NCBI GenBank assembly: GCA_001689515.1
Contig: LUJR01000011.1
Coordinates: 62,001-126,000, forward strand
Reading direction: 5' to 3'
From: Bacteroidales bacterium M7
GTDB lineage: Bacteria; Bacteroidota; Bacteroidia; Bacteroidales; Muribaculaceae
Length of the DNA: 64,000 nucleotides
Part shown: positions 25,651 through 33,653 of the stretch, piece after piece
Position numbering within the stretch: the first letter of the stretch is position 1
How the letters are laid out: every line of letters starts with the position of its first letter
Translations under genes and position numbers: made by a program
The notes under the pieces: generated by a model
Told to the model about the DNA's origin: nothing
Seen by the model: only the letters and a program-made list of their open reading frames with translations
Database searches by the model: none

Positions 25651-28014
25651 TTAGAATGAGTGTAATACGCGGAGTAATCTACCTTTGCTGTCTGCAAAGG
25701 CTGTGACTGTCGCCGGGATATCCCCGTCATTTGTGTAGATGAAGCGGAAACCTCGGGTGCCATGAGAATCTCTGTATCCTGTGATGCGCCGCAGAGTAGA
25801 AGGTGCTATATTGTATTGCTGGTAAAGCTGCTTGTTGATAGTGTCGCGTATGTATGCAAGATTTGAGTCCACAAATCCACGAACTCTTTGGAGCAAACCG
25901 ATATTTCCACCCCAATCATCTCTGAAAGCATCTTGCTTGTCATAATACATGTGTTCAATTTCAATAGGTGGTATTGCTGTCGCTATTCCTGACGGGAAAT
26001 CCTGTATCATATTGTCGGTGGAACCCACTGGAATCACTCGCAGCATCGGGTCGCCGAAAAGATTGAATTGTTGAACGGTAAGTATGTCTGCCATATTACC
26101 CTCAGCGTAATACTTCAGGTAGTTTATTTTTGCCAATGACAATGCTTCCCCTGCTCGCATGCCTTTTAGAAGTAACTGCATAAACAGACGTATCAATATC
26201 TCGGCGTAACGTGGCTGCGGGTCTGCGCGGAGTTGACCGTTTTCATCCATGAAGGATGTGTCAAATTCGCCCAAAGCCGAACGACATGAACCCATGAACA
26301 GCAGTGTGTCTGAATCATACATAGCAGTGAGCAGTGCCGACGTGTTGCGCCGGTAGCCTATGAATCGTGCGCCCCAGCAGCATATCGGCACCACTATCTT
26401 TGCTTTTGAGCCATGTAGCATAGATGGTGTGAAAACCGGTATCATACCTGTACGAGCTGGTATGTGAGCTTCGCCGAAGTAGTGCGGACTGTTGGGCTGA
26501 GGTCCTCCATGAAGTGTGAACATCAGCATGTCACACTCTCGCATCAAGCTGATGTAACGTGACATCGCTTCTGCCTCAGGATTGTTTTCGGAGATTGCCA
26601 GATCAAGATTGGGACTGATAAAAACGTCTTCGTGATGGTAGCTTTGTGCAAGCTGGTGTAAATCTATGTTGGGGAAACCGTTAACCATCTTGTTGGCTAT
26701 CATGCAGCATGACTGACATGCCACAGTGCCTATGTTGTCAACTTTGATCCCTTCATTCAGTGATTTCAACATCTTGCTGAAATATCCTCCTATGTCGGTC
26801 GTTATGTCTGACTCCATCAGTCCGTCCTCAATGGGCAGCCTGCCTACATGACGACATGTGGTGGCACTGCCAAGCCGAGAGATATCAAGATGTCCTTCGG
26901 CTGTCAGCGATATCTGTCCCGAATGGAAGCTGTATATCCAGTCAGACTCGATTGTTGCCTCCAAAATGTCTGTCTTGTCCGAGTTGGAGCAGTCATCATT
27001 AAGCGGATTCCGTAGGGTTGGCATAGGTATTACATCCTCTCCACCGATAATAAACAGACCGTGAACTGTCGATGGACAATCAAACTGTTTGGCGCAGTAT
27101 TCATCAAGTTTCTGTAGATGAGTCTGCCAGTTTGCAGGAGCAGAGGTAGGACTTATCGGGTCATATTCTGAAGCATCTAATAATATGTAATATATGCCGG
27201 CATTTCGGGCTTCGTTGATAAACGGCGTTATTAGTTGTTCGATGATGGCAAGCGGAACACTTGCGCCCGATGAGGTGTTGATATTCTGACAGTATTTCAG
27301 GGCGAGACGCTCCGTATTCGTCCAGAGTATGCAGAAGTTGTCAGCCTTTCCATCTGTTGATGACTGGAATTTGTGATTTTTACTGACCGTATGATGTTTA
27401 AGCTGTATGAACGAAGGGATGCATTGATTGAAAAACGGAGCATAATGTTCTTCAAAAAAACGGACAAAACGGTGTCTTTCCACTACACCTTTGTGATTGG
27501 CATTGTTACGCAGCAGGCGGATTTTATTTAGATGATGGAGAGCTGTGGCTATCTCGTCATCAGTAATGCTGGCATGTAGATATGCTTTGGCTTGGGGATG
27601 CGACAACAGGTCTATGAAATGAGAGAAAGTTGTGCGACTTCTGACCGGGAATGCTATCCCAGTTGTCTCAGCCACCCATCTTAACGATTCATATAGCTCT
27701 ATCTCGCATATGCTTCCGAGCAGATTGATAAGAGGCGCGAAATCGGGGTCGCCATAGCCAAAAGTCAGCTGTGCATATGTGGAGTGATACAGCTGCTCAA
27801 ACATACCGATCTTTGTCTCTGTCTCATCTTCAAGCCCCTTGTGGTGTATAAGAGATGTCAATAGATGACTCTCTTCAGAGGGTATGCTTGTATTAGAGAC
27901 GGGAGTAGAGGGTCGAGGTTGCAATATGTCGCGTTGCTCAAGCTTCTCCCTCATCTGCGCCATGCGTTGCTCCATATCTCGGCGCATCTGCTCCATCCGT
28001 TCCTGCAAGTCCAT
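25651..28014 (-). CDS. HEPN-like RX4H segment fused to a gingipain (C25/caspase-like) protease domain, cytoplasmic
   Basis: A 787-residue protein without a signal peptide. Residues 1-30 are a charged coiled coil (MEQMRRDMEQRMAQMREKL). Residues about 60-200 are helical and end in LLRNNANHKG, an R-x4-H motif (Arg169, His174) as in HEPN ribonuclease-type domains. From about 225 to 690 the pattern follows the C25 gingipain family of clan CD proteases. It includes GLFIIGGEDVIPMP (about 319-332), SDWIY, HVGRLPIEDG (389-398), a His-Gly pair in FTLHGGP (His502), two Cys in VVPICCWGAR (Cys545 and 546), a GSCRSALG strand and QQFNLFGDPMLRV (648-660). C25 enzymes are normally secreted, so a cytoplasmic one tied to a HEPN-like segment looks like an intracellular effector. 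It is last in a four-gene operon. The protease assignment rests on motif order and the HEPN one on a single motif. Confidence 0.65.
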   Translation of the reverse strand: MDLQERMEQMRRDMEQRMAQMREKLEQRDILQPRPSTPVSNTSIPSEESHLLTSLIHHKGLEDETETKIGMFEQLYHSTYAQLTFGYGDPDFAPLINLLGSICEIELYESLRWVAETTGIAFPVRSRTTFSHFIDLLSHPQAKAYLHASITDDEIATALHHLNKIRLLRNNANHKGVVERHRFVRFFEEHYAPFFNQCIPSFIQLKHHTVSKNHKFQSSTDGKADNFCILWTNTERLALKYCQNINTSSGASVPLAIIEQLITPFINEARNAGIYYILLDASEYDPISPTSAPANWQTHLQKLDEYCAKQFDCPSTVHGLFIIGGEDVIPMPTLRNPLNDDCSNSDKTDILEATIESDWIYSFHSGQISLTAEGHLDISRLGSATTCRHVGRLPIEDGLMESDITTDIGGYFSKMLKSLNEGIKVDNIGTVACQSCCMIANKMVNGFPNIDLHQLAQSYHHEDVFISPNLDLAISENNPEAEAMSRYISLMRECDMLMFTLHGGPQPNSPHYFGEAHIPARTGMIPVFTPSMLHGSKAKIVVPICCWGARFIGYRRNTSALLTAMYDSDTLLFMGSCRSALGEFDTSFMDENGQLRADPQPRYAEILIRLFMQLLLKGMRAGEALSLAKINYLKYYAEGNMADILTVQQFNLFGDPMLRVIPVGSTDNMIQDFPSGIATAIPPIEIEHMYYDKQDAFRDDWGGNIGLLQRVRGFVDSNLAYIRDTINKQLYQQYNIAPSTLRRITGYRDSHGTRGFRFIYTNDGDIPATVTAFADSKGRLLRVLHSF

Positions 28015-28033
28015 GGTTGTACGTCAGATAGAG

Positions 28034-28480
28034 TTAATCTCGGGAGATGGGCAGGTTACGCACTTCGTAGATAACCTGACCTTTTTCTTTGATATACATC
28101 TGCAACTGTATGACATCAAATGATGAGGCTGCAGGATCCACAGGACCGACCTCTAATGTCATTTTTACGCGAGTGTTGTTTGGTATATCCACCCAGGAGG
28201 TTTTGTTGCCTCCTTGTTTGATGGAGTAATATCGGGCATGAGAGTAGGAGTTGCCTTCGTCATCAATAAGGGTCTTGATATAAAAATTCCTCGGAGACAT
28301 ATCTTGCGAGGAATTGTTCCTCAGATAGAATGTGACCACTACATTCTTGCCTTCTGCACGACAGCTTTTGATGGTCATAGGTAATGAATTGGACCCATTT
28401 TCAACGCTGAGTTGGGCAGAGAGTGTAGAGCTGAATACAGAAACGAGTAGGAAGATGATTGATGAAATGATGGTTTTCAT
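28034..28480 (-). CDS. Small secreted beta-sandwich protein
   Basis: A 148-residue protein with a signal peptide (about 1-22, ending SSTLSA). The mature part is beta-rich: LPMTIKSCRAEGKNVVVTFY, then LRNNSSQDMSPRNF, LIDDEGNSYSHARYYSI and VKMTLEVGPVD. This resembles the Ig-like DUF4352 class of exported proteins, but I cannot name a family. It lies between the Sel1 membrane protein and the protease gene, 13 and 19 bp apart, so it belongs to the operon. It may bind a periplasmic ligand and report it to the membrane protein encoded just upstream. That role is inference from gene order. Confidence 0.6.
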   Translation of the reverse strand: MKTIISSIIFLLVSVFSSTLSAQLSVENGSNSLPMTIKSCRAEGKNVVVTFYLRNNSSQDMSPRNFYIKTLIDDEGNSYSHARYYSIKQGGNKTSWVDIPNNTRVKMTLEVGPVDPAASSFDVIQLQMYIKEKGQVIYEVRNLPISRD

Positions 28481-28493
28481 AATAGCTGTGTTG

Positions 28494-30179
28494 TTACATT
28501 AGTGATTCGAGTTCTTTGAGACCTTGGGCTGCTTTGGAATTACCGGCAGCAGCTGCTTTTTCCCACCATATGCGGGCTTGGGATATATTCTTTGTTGTGC
28601 CTCGTCCCATACGGTAGCACCATCCGCACCAATACATGCCATTGACATTTCCGCCTTGGGCAGCACGATAGAAGTAGTTGAAAGCCTGTGAGTTACTTTT
28701 CGCCACTCCTCCGTTTCCATATAGGTGCATTTCCCCCAACTCATAGGCAGCCTTGGCGTTTCCAGCTTCGGCTTCGTTACGTAATCTGTCGGCTCGTGAC
28801 ATGGTCGGTTGGGGTGTCGGTGAGGGAGTAATGCTTGGTTCGGATGCCTTCGCATCACGCTTTACTGTAGAGGGTGATATGGGTTTTCTCTGGATGGATG
28901 AATTGGTTGGAGTTGCCTTCGCCGAGGATGTCTCTTTAGTGGTCGGTGCAGGGGCTATCTTGTCTTCTGATACATCAGTGGATGGCGGTTTCGTTACAGT
29001 TTGCTTCTGTATAGGGGCGTCTGGATTATGTTTACTGAATTCTTGTCTATATAATCCCCATACACTAATCGAACCAATACTGATCATGAGAATCCAGAAT
29101 AATATGGGATGTAACTCAATAAGCTTATCCATATACTCACAAAAATGGTCCCATTTGTCTTGTAATTGATTCCACTTATCTTGTATTGTTGAGATACTTT
29201 CTTTTTTATTAGAAATTCTCTCGTAAGATGTTAAGGGAGGTGCTACGGACTCCGGCTTGTTTCTGGCTTCAAATATAGTAAGAAAGAATCTAAATAGAGG
29301 AGTGCTGCTGAAATACAGTGGTCTACGTTCGTTGAGGAGCCATCGGCATATATCCACGAATGGCTTTAATAGAGATGAAAATTTTAACGATTCTGTCATG
29401 AGAATTGACTTTGCTCCCGATAACATTGATAAGGTGTCCCTGCGAGCATAATAATCATATAAGAAACCGGCAGCATTAAGGATCAGCTCTTGTCCTTGCT
29501 TCTCGGGGCTGTCATTCCAATCACTGATATGTGCAAGTACAGATTCGGCTTTCGTGATGTCACCTAATCGTTTATATGACATATAAGACCAAAATGTCAG
29601 CCAGTAGCTATCATATTGTCTTTGTTCATAGCGTTGTACACACATCGTGGGTCTGTACACCGTCATGATAAGGTGGGCATAAAACTGTACATTTTCGTCG
29701 TCACTTTTGTCAGCCATGGAGATTAGCCTTGTCAATGAAGATTTCAGATAACTGGCATCATTGTTTCTGATAGCTGCGATTACAAGTGAGAGATTGGATT
29801 TGTCTGCTTCTGATAACGAATTAGCGGCGGCTTTCAGTTTTGCGATGATGGTGTGCTCTATCTGTTCGCGGTCTTGTGCGTTAATGCCGAGTTCATCGGC
29901 TCGTTCGTTGAGGGTTAACCTCGTCTGACGGCTGATGACTGACGACGTGATGGCATCGGCGCAGAAACGGCGATATTCTTCCCGTGCCGAGGATGACATT
30001 TGTTTGGTGGCAGCCGCGCCTTGATAGACTATGGTGTTGTTATGGACTACATGATTGGTGTTTTGATTGACTATGTTGCGTGTGTTATCGGTGTTGTTGG
30101 TTGTGCTGTTGTTGAGGGTGTGGACGCTGATGGCGCTTTCATCCCCTGAAATCAGTGGATTGTTGGTTTTGTCGCTCAT
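28494..30179 (-). CDS. Single-pass membrane protein with N-terminal helical domain and C-terminal Sel1 repeats
   Basis: A 561-residue protein of unknown function. The start at 30179 overlaps the stop of the upstream gene (TAATG), so the longer frame from 30209 is rejected. Residues 20-60 are a low-complexity Asn/Thr tract with five NT-rich clusters. A helical domain follows with AREEYRRFCADAI and LTLNERADELGINAQDREQI (about 65-115), then a region with TPR-like character. One membrane helix, HPILFWILMISIGSISVWGL, spans about 357-376. A Pro/Thr/Ser/Lys linker leads to two to three Sel1-like repeats at the C-terminus (about 460-561: AKAAYELGEMHLYGNGGVAK, GMYWCGWCYRMGRGT, NSKAAQGLKEL). Sel1 repeats mediate protein contacts. 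Which side the repeats face is uncertain. Confidence 0.7.
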   Translation of the reverse strand: MSDKTNNPLISGDESAISVHTLNNSTTNNTDNTRNIVNQNTNHVVHNNTIVYQGAAATKQMSSSAREEYRRFCADAITSSVISRQTRLTLNERADELGINAQDREQIEHTIIAKLKAAANSLSEADKSNLSLVIAAIRNNDASYLKSSLTRLISMADKSDDENVQFYAHLIMTVYRPTMCVQRYEQRQYDSYWLTFWSYMSYKRLGDITKAESVLAHISDWNDSPEKQGQELILNAAGFLYDYYARRDTLSMLSGAKSILMTESLKFSSLLKPFVDICRWLLNERRPLYFSSTPLFRFFLTIFEARNKPESVAPPLTSYERISNKKESISTIQDKWNQLQDKWDHFCEYMDKLIELHPILFWILMISIGSISVWGLYRQEFSKHNPDAPIQKQTVTKPPSTDVSEDKIAPAPTTKETSSAKATPTNSSIQRKPISPSTVKRDAKASEPSITPSPTPQPTMSRADRLRNEAEAGNAKAAYELGEMHLYGNGGVAKSNSQAFNYFYRAAQGGNVNGMYWCGWCYRMGRGTTKNISQARIWWEKAAAAGNSKAAQGLKELESLM

Positions 30180-32239
30180 TAGGCTTGTGACGGGAGTTCT
30201 GTGCCGCATGACTTGCAGAAACGGCTTGGTTCTACATGATTATGGCATTTCGGACAGATGATGCGTGTGATGGGGGCTTCGGGAGTTCCCTGGCTTGCGC
30301 GTATGGCATTGACGGTTGCATCGTGGAGTTTTTCTTCATGAGCAAGCACAGTGCGGTAGGTGTCATCGTTGCGTGTCTGTTCGTGCTTCACCTGGTCGCG
30401 AAGGGTCTGCTCTCCTACGGCGCGTGTTGCAGATGTGATTTCCATCATTTTAGTCATTGCTTGCAGCATTGAATTTCCCTGCTGTTGCATTTTCTCTATC
30501 ATGAAGTCTCGGTCATCGCGCTGGGCTTTCTCGCGTTCTATGGCTTCAATTCGCTGCCTTTCAAGCATCTGTTTTTCAGCTTCGGCTACACGGGCGTTGC
30601 CCAATGACCGGGCAAGCTCTGACTGAGCTGCGGCATCAAGCATGGCTCCCTGCTCGGCAAGAATCTGCTCGGCTGTCATGCCTGAGCGTATCATCTGTAT
30701 TCTGATGTTTTTATCAGCCAGGTTTTCCTCATGGCTATGCTCCAGAATTGTCTGCTGGCGTTCCTGTTCAGCCCATTCGTCTTGCTGTTTTCGGGTTAAT
30801 TCTGCGAGGCGTTCCAGCTTTGATATCTTGTGCTCGTCACGGGCTTTTTCCGCTTCCAGCTCGTCGGCTATGCGTCGTCTGGCGCGAGAGTCTGCATAAT
30901 CGTCCATCATGCCTTCTTGTGCCAGTTTGGCTTTAAGAAGTTCGGTGTCGGTATCGGCTTTCCGTAGTTCGCTATCTGCTACATGCTGCTGCATGATGTC
31001 GTCAAGCTCGATGGTGTTTGACAGTTCTGCACGAACCGAGGCATGGGACTCTGTGGTGCGCCGTAGTGCTATTTCCGACCTAAGCACATCGAGACTGTCT
31101 GCATCAATCAGTCTGTTTTTCTCTATTTCAGACAGGGCTTTCTCCGCATTGGCTGCGTTTGTTGCCTCACGTATGGTCTTTTTGCGTGAAAGTAGCATGT
31201 AGAATTCCTCGAGTTCGTCATCATTGAGAGCTTGGTCACGGTTGATTTCACCGAGGGCTGTGTGGAGGTCAAGAGCAGATTTGGCATCTGATATCTTACG
31301 GTCGTTTTCCACAGTGGCGAGTCGGTTGCGGAAATCGTTGGTGCGTATTGCATATGACAGTTCCTGTTCGCTCAGATATATCTCTTCGGCGACATGGCGT
31401 AGACGTTCTATGCCGTCATTGCCACATGTGACCTCCACGATTCTCACGAGAGAGATGCCTGGAAGATATATTCCTTGGGCGAGAACGGCGTTTATACTAT
31501 CTATTGTGGCAGCATCAATGCCATATTCAGTGATATGAGTGTCACGGAGGCATTGCGAGAGAGCGAATCTTACTGCTGGCAGTATGTCATGGGCTATGTC
31601 GCTGACTGTGACGATGTTGCGACTTATTAAATAATGAGAGCGGAAAGCATCAAAATCTGCTATGGTCAGACTGATGGTGATGCCTATATTTGCGGTCAGA
31701 TGTTTGCATATGATTTGTAGGGGCAAGGATTCCGCACATCCATCGCGTTTGATGCCTGAGCCGAGAATTACATCAAAAGGTGAATCGACCTTGAGATATG
31801 CGCTTATGGCGGAGTCAGGACGCAACCGCTTGATGACATCTTCCATGGTGCGCAGAGAAGAGAGGTCTTTGGATGAGTCTTGTATGCTATCGGATACTTT
31901 TCGACCTGTGATTGCATGGAGGAGTGCCGTGCATCCTCGCTCAATCCGACCGAGAAGTCCAGGCGTGGCTTTCTGAGCTAACAGATTGTCGATGTCTTTT
32001 TTGCTTACAAAATCGTAAGAGCCCTCGGTCAGACGTGCTGCCTCGGTGCCATCTACATATATCAGAGCTGTAACTCCTTGTGGTATATATAATCCAGATG
32101 CAGCTCCAAGACTTTCAAAATCGTTAGGACTGATGTAACGCGCTATCACGCCTGATGGTACGAGCCATTGTATGCGGTTACGTACGATGGATATGTCGGC
32201 AGGGGATGTTGATGGAGCAGGGGAGATTGGTTGAGACAT
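30179..32239 (-). CDS. SPFH-like protein with long coiled coil and C-terminal zinc ribbon
   Basis: A 686-residue cytoplasmic protein, first of the operon. The N-terminal 240 residues resemble the SPFH/band-7 type seen in YdjI-like proteins. GLYIPQGVTALIYVDGTEAA and LTEGSYDFV (about 49-80) correspond to the first strands, and ISLTIADFDAFRSHYL leads into IAHDILPAVRFALSQCLRD. Residues about 290-630 are almost entirely charged helix, rich in Glu, Arg, Ala and Lys, a coiled coil suited to ring or filament assembly. The C-terminus has four cysteines in CPKC (662-665) and CKSC (675-678), a zinc ribbon. SPFH rings organise membrane patches and often carry partner proteins. The translation stop overlaps the start of the next gene by one base. 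Confidence 0.75.
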   Translation of the reverse strand: MSQPISPAPSTSPADISIVRNRIQWLVPSGVIARYISPNDFESLGAASGLYIPQGVTALIYVDGTEAARLTEGSYDFVSKKDIDNLLAQKATPGLLGRIERGCTALLHAITGRKVSDSIQDSSKDLSSLRTMEDVIKRLRPDSAISAYLKVDSPFDVILGSGIKRDGCAESLPLQIICKHLTANIGITISLTIADFDAFRSHYLISRNIVTVSDIAHDILPAVRFALSQCLRDTHITEYGIDAATIDSINAVLAQGIYLPGISLVRIVEVTCGNDGIERLRHVAEEIYLSEQELSYAIRTNDFRNRLATVENDRKISDAKSALDLHTALGEINRDQALNDDELEEFYMLLSRKKTIREATNAANAEKALSEIEKNRLIDADSLDVLRSEIALRRTTESHASVRAELSNTIELDDIMQQHVADSELRKADTDTELLKAKLAQEGMMDDYADSRARRRIADELEAEKARDEHKISKLERLAELTRKQQDEWAEQERQQTILEHSHEENLADKNIRIQMIRSGMTAEQILAEQGAMLDAAAQSELARSLGNARVAEAEKQMLERQRIEAIEREKAQRDDRDFMIEKMQQQGNSMLQAMTKMMEITSATRAVGEQTLRDQVKHEQTRNDDTYRTVLAHEEKLHDATVNAIRASQGTPEAPITRIICPKCHNHVEPSRFCKSCGTELPSQA

Positions 32240-32684
32240 GGCGGTTAATGCAGATTTATGTCACGACCCGGTCTCCCCTTCGGATCAGATTGGTTTGGTG
32301 ATAGGTGCATATATGCAAAAAGCGCGGGAGTCTGTATCCATTGCTCGTCTCCACAGCTTAAGGCTCTCGCATTGCCCATCATAGTAGAGAACGAGCAACG
32401 CAGAAGCCCACGCCAGTATATGCAACAGATTAATAGTCCATGACCAAACGAACTTCCTCGCGGAGGTTGTCGGACATCGGACATCTGCGGTCACATATCC
32501 AGGGGCATTCATCGCGCTGCTTCATCCTTGACCATGATGTTTGGAATTTGCGAGATTCTAAGCTGTCAAGAATCAAGCGCCTGATAAACGCTTTTAAATG
32601 TATGTCTTTGCATCGTCCCTTCCCTCATAACCCGTTGACAGCCCGTGACTGGCGTAGAGCATTGGAATAGAGATGTCAGCATTG

Positions 32685-32714
32685 CAAAATTAAGAAAAAA
32701 ACTACTAACTCAAA
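32685..32714 (-). promoter_or_regulatory. Promoter of the SPFH/HEPN-C25 operon
   Basis: On the minus strand TTTG (32711-32714), 18 bp, TAATTTTG (32685-32692). It is the only consensus promoter in the gap and lies about 445 bp from the first start codon. Confidence 0.65.
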
Positions 32715-32764
32715 ATATATTGGCAAGTAATAATCGGCGAGGTTGGCTGATAGATATGACGAAA

Positions 32765-32794
32765 GGGAGCCGGACTTGGGGTGTCGGGCTCCCT
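32765..32794 (-). terminator. Probable terminator of the thioredoxin-fold gene
   Basis: A 12-bp stem with one mismatch (32765-32775 with 32783-32794, AGGGAGCC core) lies 30 bp beyond the stop of the gene ending at 32824. On the minus strand it is followed by TTTCG, a weak U tract. Confidence 0.5.
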
Positions 32795-32823
32795 TGGGGT
32801 ATGCGGTTGGTTGATGGTACTGT

Positions 32824-33342
32824 TTAGCTGACGAGGGTGGTGATGTCGGCGGGGGTGGGGTTGACGGCTACGATTTTGCCGTTGGGGTCGATGAGGATGG
32901 CGCGGTAGCCTTGGTCGAGATGGTAGGTTCTGGCTACTTCGTCGGCGGCTTCGCCTGAGAGGTGGTACTGCATGGCGGTGTCAAGGCCGTCCTGGCGGAC
33001 GACAGCATCAAAGAGAGCTGCGTTGCCGTCAAAGTTGAGGTTGAGGAGGTTGAGGCGTCCACCGAAATCGTTGGTTTTCATCAGCTGGTCATATGTGCCG
33101 GCGGCTACGCGCGATGCGGCATCGGTTGTTGACCAGAAGTTTATCAGTACGTACTCGCCTTTGAGGTCGGAGATGAAAAATGAAGCGGGGGTAGTGGAAT
33201 CGTCGGTTGTTTCTGTTGAGGCTTTAAGCTCGATATCGGGAGCTATCTGTCCGGGGGCTGCATCGACCATTCGTGAGGTGTGGGCAGCGAGAGTAAGTGT
33301 GATAACAGCAAAAAGAGCAGTAATCTTTAATGTCCTTATCAT
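32824..33342 (-). CDS. Exported thioredoxin-fold protein without the redox cysteines
   Basis: A 172-residue protein with a signal peptide (about 1-28). The mature part has the AhpC/TlpA layout: APGQIAPDIELKAS, then FFISDLKGEYVLINFWST (about 54-71), a helix, GRLNLLNLNFDG and a final IDPNGKIVAVNP. In active members FW is followed by Cys-x-x-Cys. Here the sequence reads FWSTTDAASRVAA, so both redox cysteines are absent and the protein cannot act as a disulfide exchanger in the usual way. It may bind a partner or ligand. Its own promoter (33480-33510) and a probable terminator make it a single-gene unit. Confidence 0.75.
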   Translation of the reverse strand: MIRTLKITALFAVITLTLAAHTSRMVDAAPGQIAPDIELKASTETTDDSTTPASFFISDLKGEYVLINFWSTTDAASRVAAGTYDQLMKTNDFGGRLNLLNLNFDGNAALFDAVVRQDGLDTAMQYHLSGEAADEVARTYHLDQGYRAILIDPNGKIVAVNPTPADITTLVS

Positions 33343-33479
33343 GTCATGGGTTAATTCGTTTCACATCACCAATTTTGAAAATCTTATGTGTAAAATGAGA
33401 AAAAACGGTTTTCAAAATGGTTGCCGATTTTCGGCCAATCGTGACAGTCAGTGTACAGACCTATCATCTTTTGCTGGCG

Positions 33480-33510
33480 CAAAGGTACGCATTTCTACAG
33501 ATATGGCAAA
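33480..33510 (-). promoter_or_regulatory. Promoter of the thioredoxin-fold gene
   Basis: On the minus strand TTTG (33507-33510), 19 bp, TACCTTTG (33480-33487), a near-ideal match. The leader is about 130 nt. Confidence 0.7.
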
Positions 33511-33556
33511 ATATAGCATCCTCACAATCACCAACTTAGCAAGTCAAGACAAAGAA

Positions 33557-33590
33557 AAATCGCGCCCTCAGATATATGAGGACGCGATTT
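33557..33590 (-). terminator. asnB terminator
   Basis: A 14-bp stem with one mismatch (33557-33570 with 33577-33590) and a 6-nt loop. On the minus strand it is followed by TTCTTTG. It lies 64 bp after the asnB stop. Confidence 0.75.
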
Positions 33591-33653
33591 TAACGCATCT
33601 GTTAAGTTTTGCAAAACTATGTTTTACAGCATGTTTTACTATTGGCCTCAGGG

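Larger units (their letters stand above)
32240..32823. other. 584-bp gap: long leader of the SPFH operon plus a terminator region
   Basis: A strong minus-strand promoter lies at 32685-32714, giving the SPFH operon a leader of about 440 nt. Inside it a minus-strand frame of 75 codons (32512-32285) contains a plausible hydrophobic segment, WTINLLHILAWASALLVLYY. It lacks homology I recognise. The remaining frames look like chance. Confidence 0.5.
33343..33653. other. 311-bp gap with one promoter and one terminator
   Basis: It contains the promoter of the thioredoxin-fold gene (33480-33510) and the asnB terminator (33557-33590). Nothing else is supported. Confidence 0.6.

Noticed and set aside
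32245..32484. 79-codon minus-strand frame in the operon leader
   Set aside because: Its composition is poor in ordered segments, and it overlaps the somewhat better 75-codon frame in another phase. No evidence of translation.
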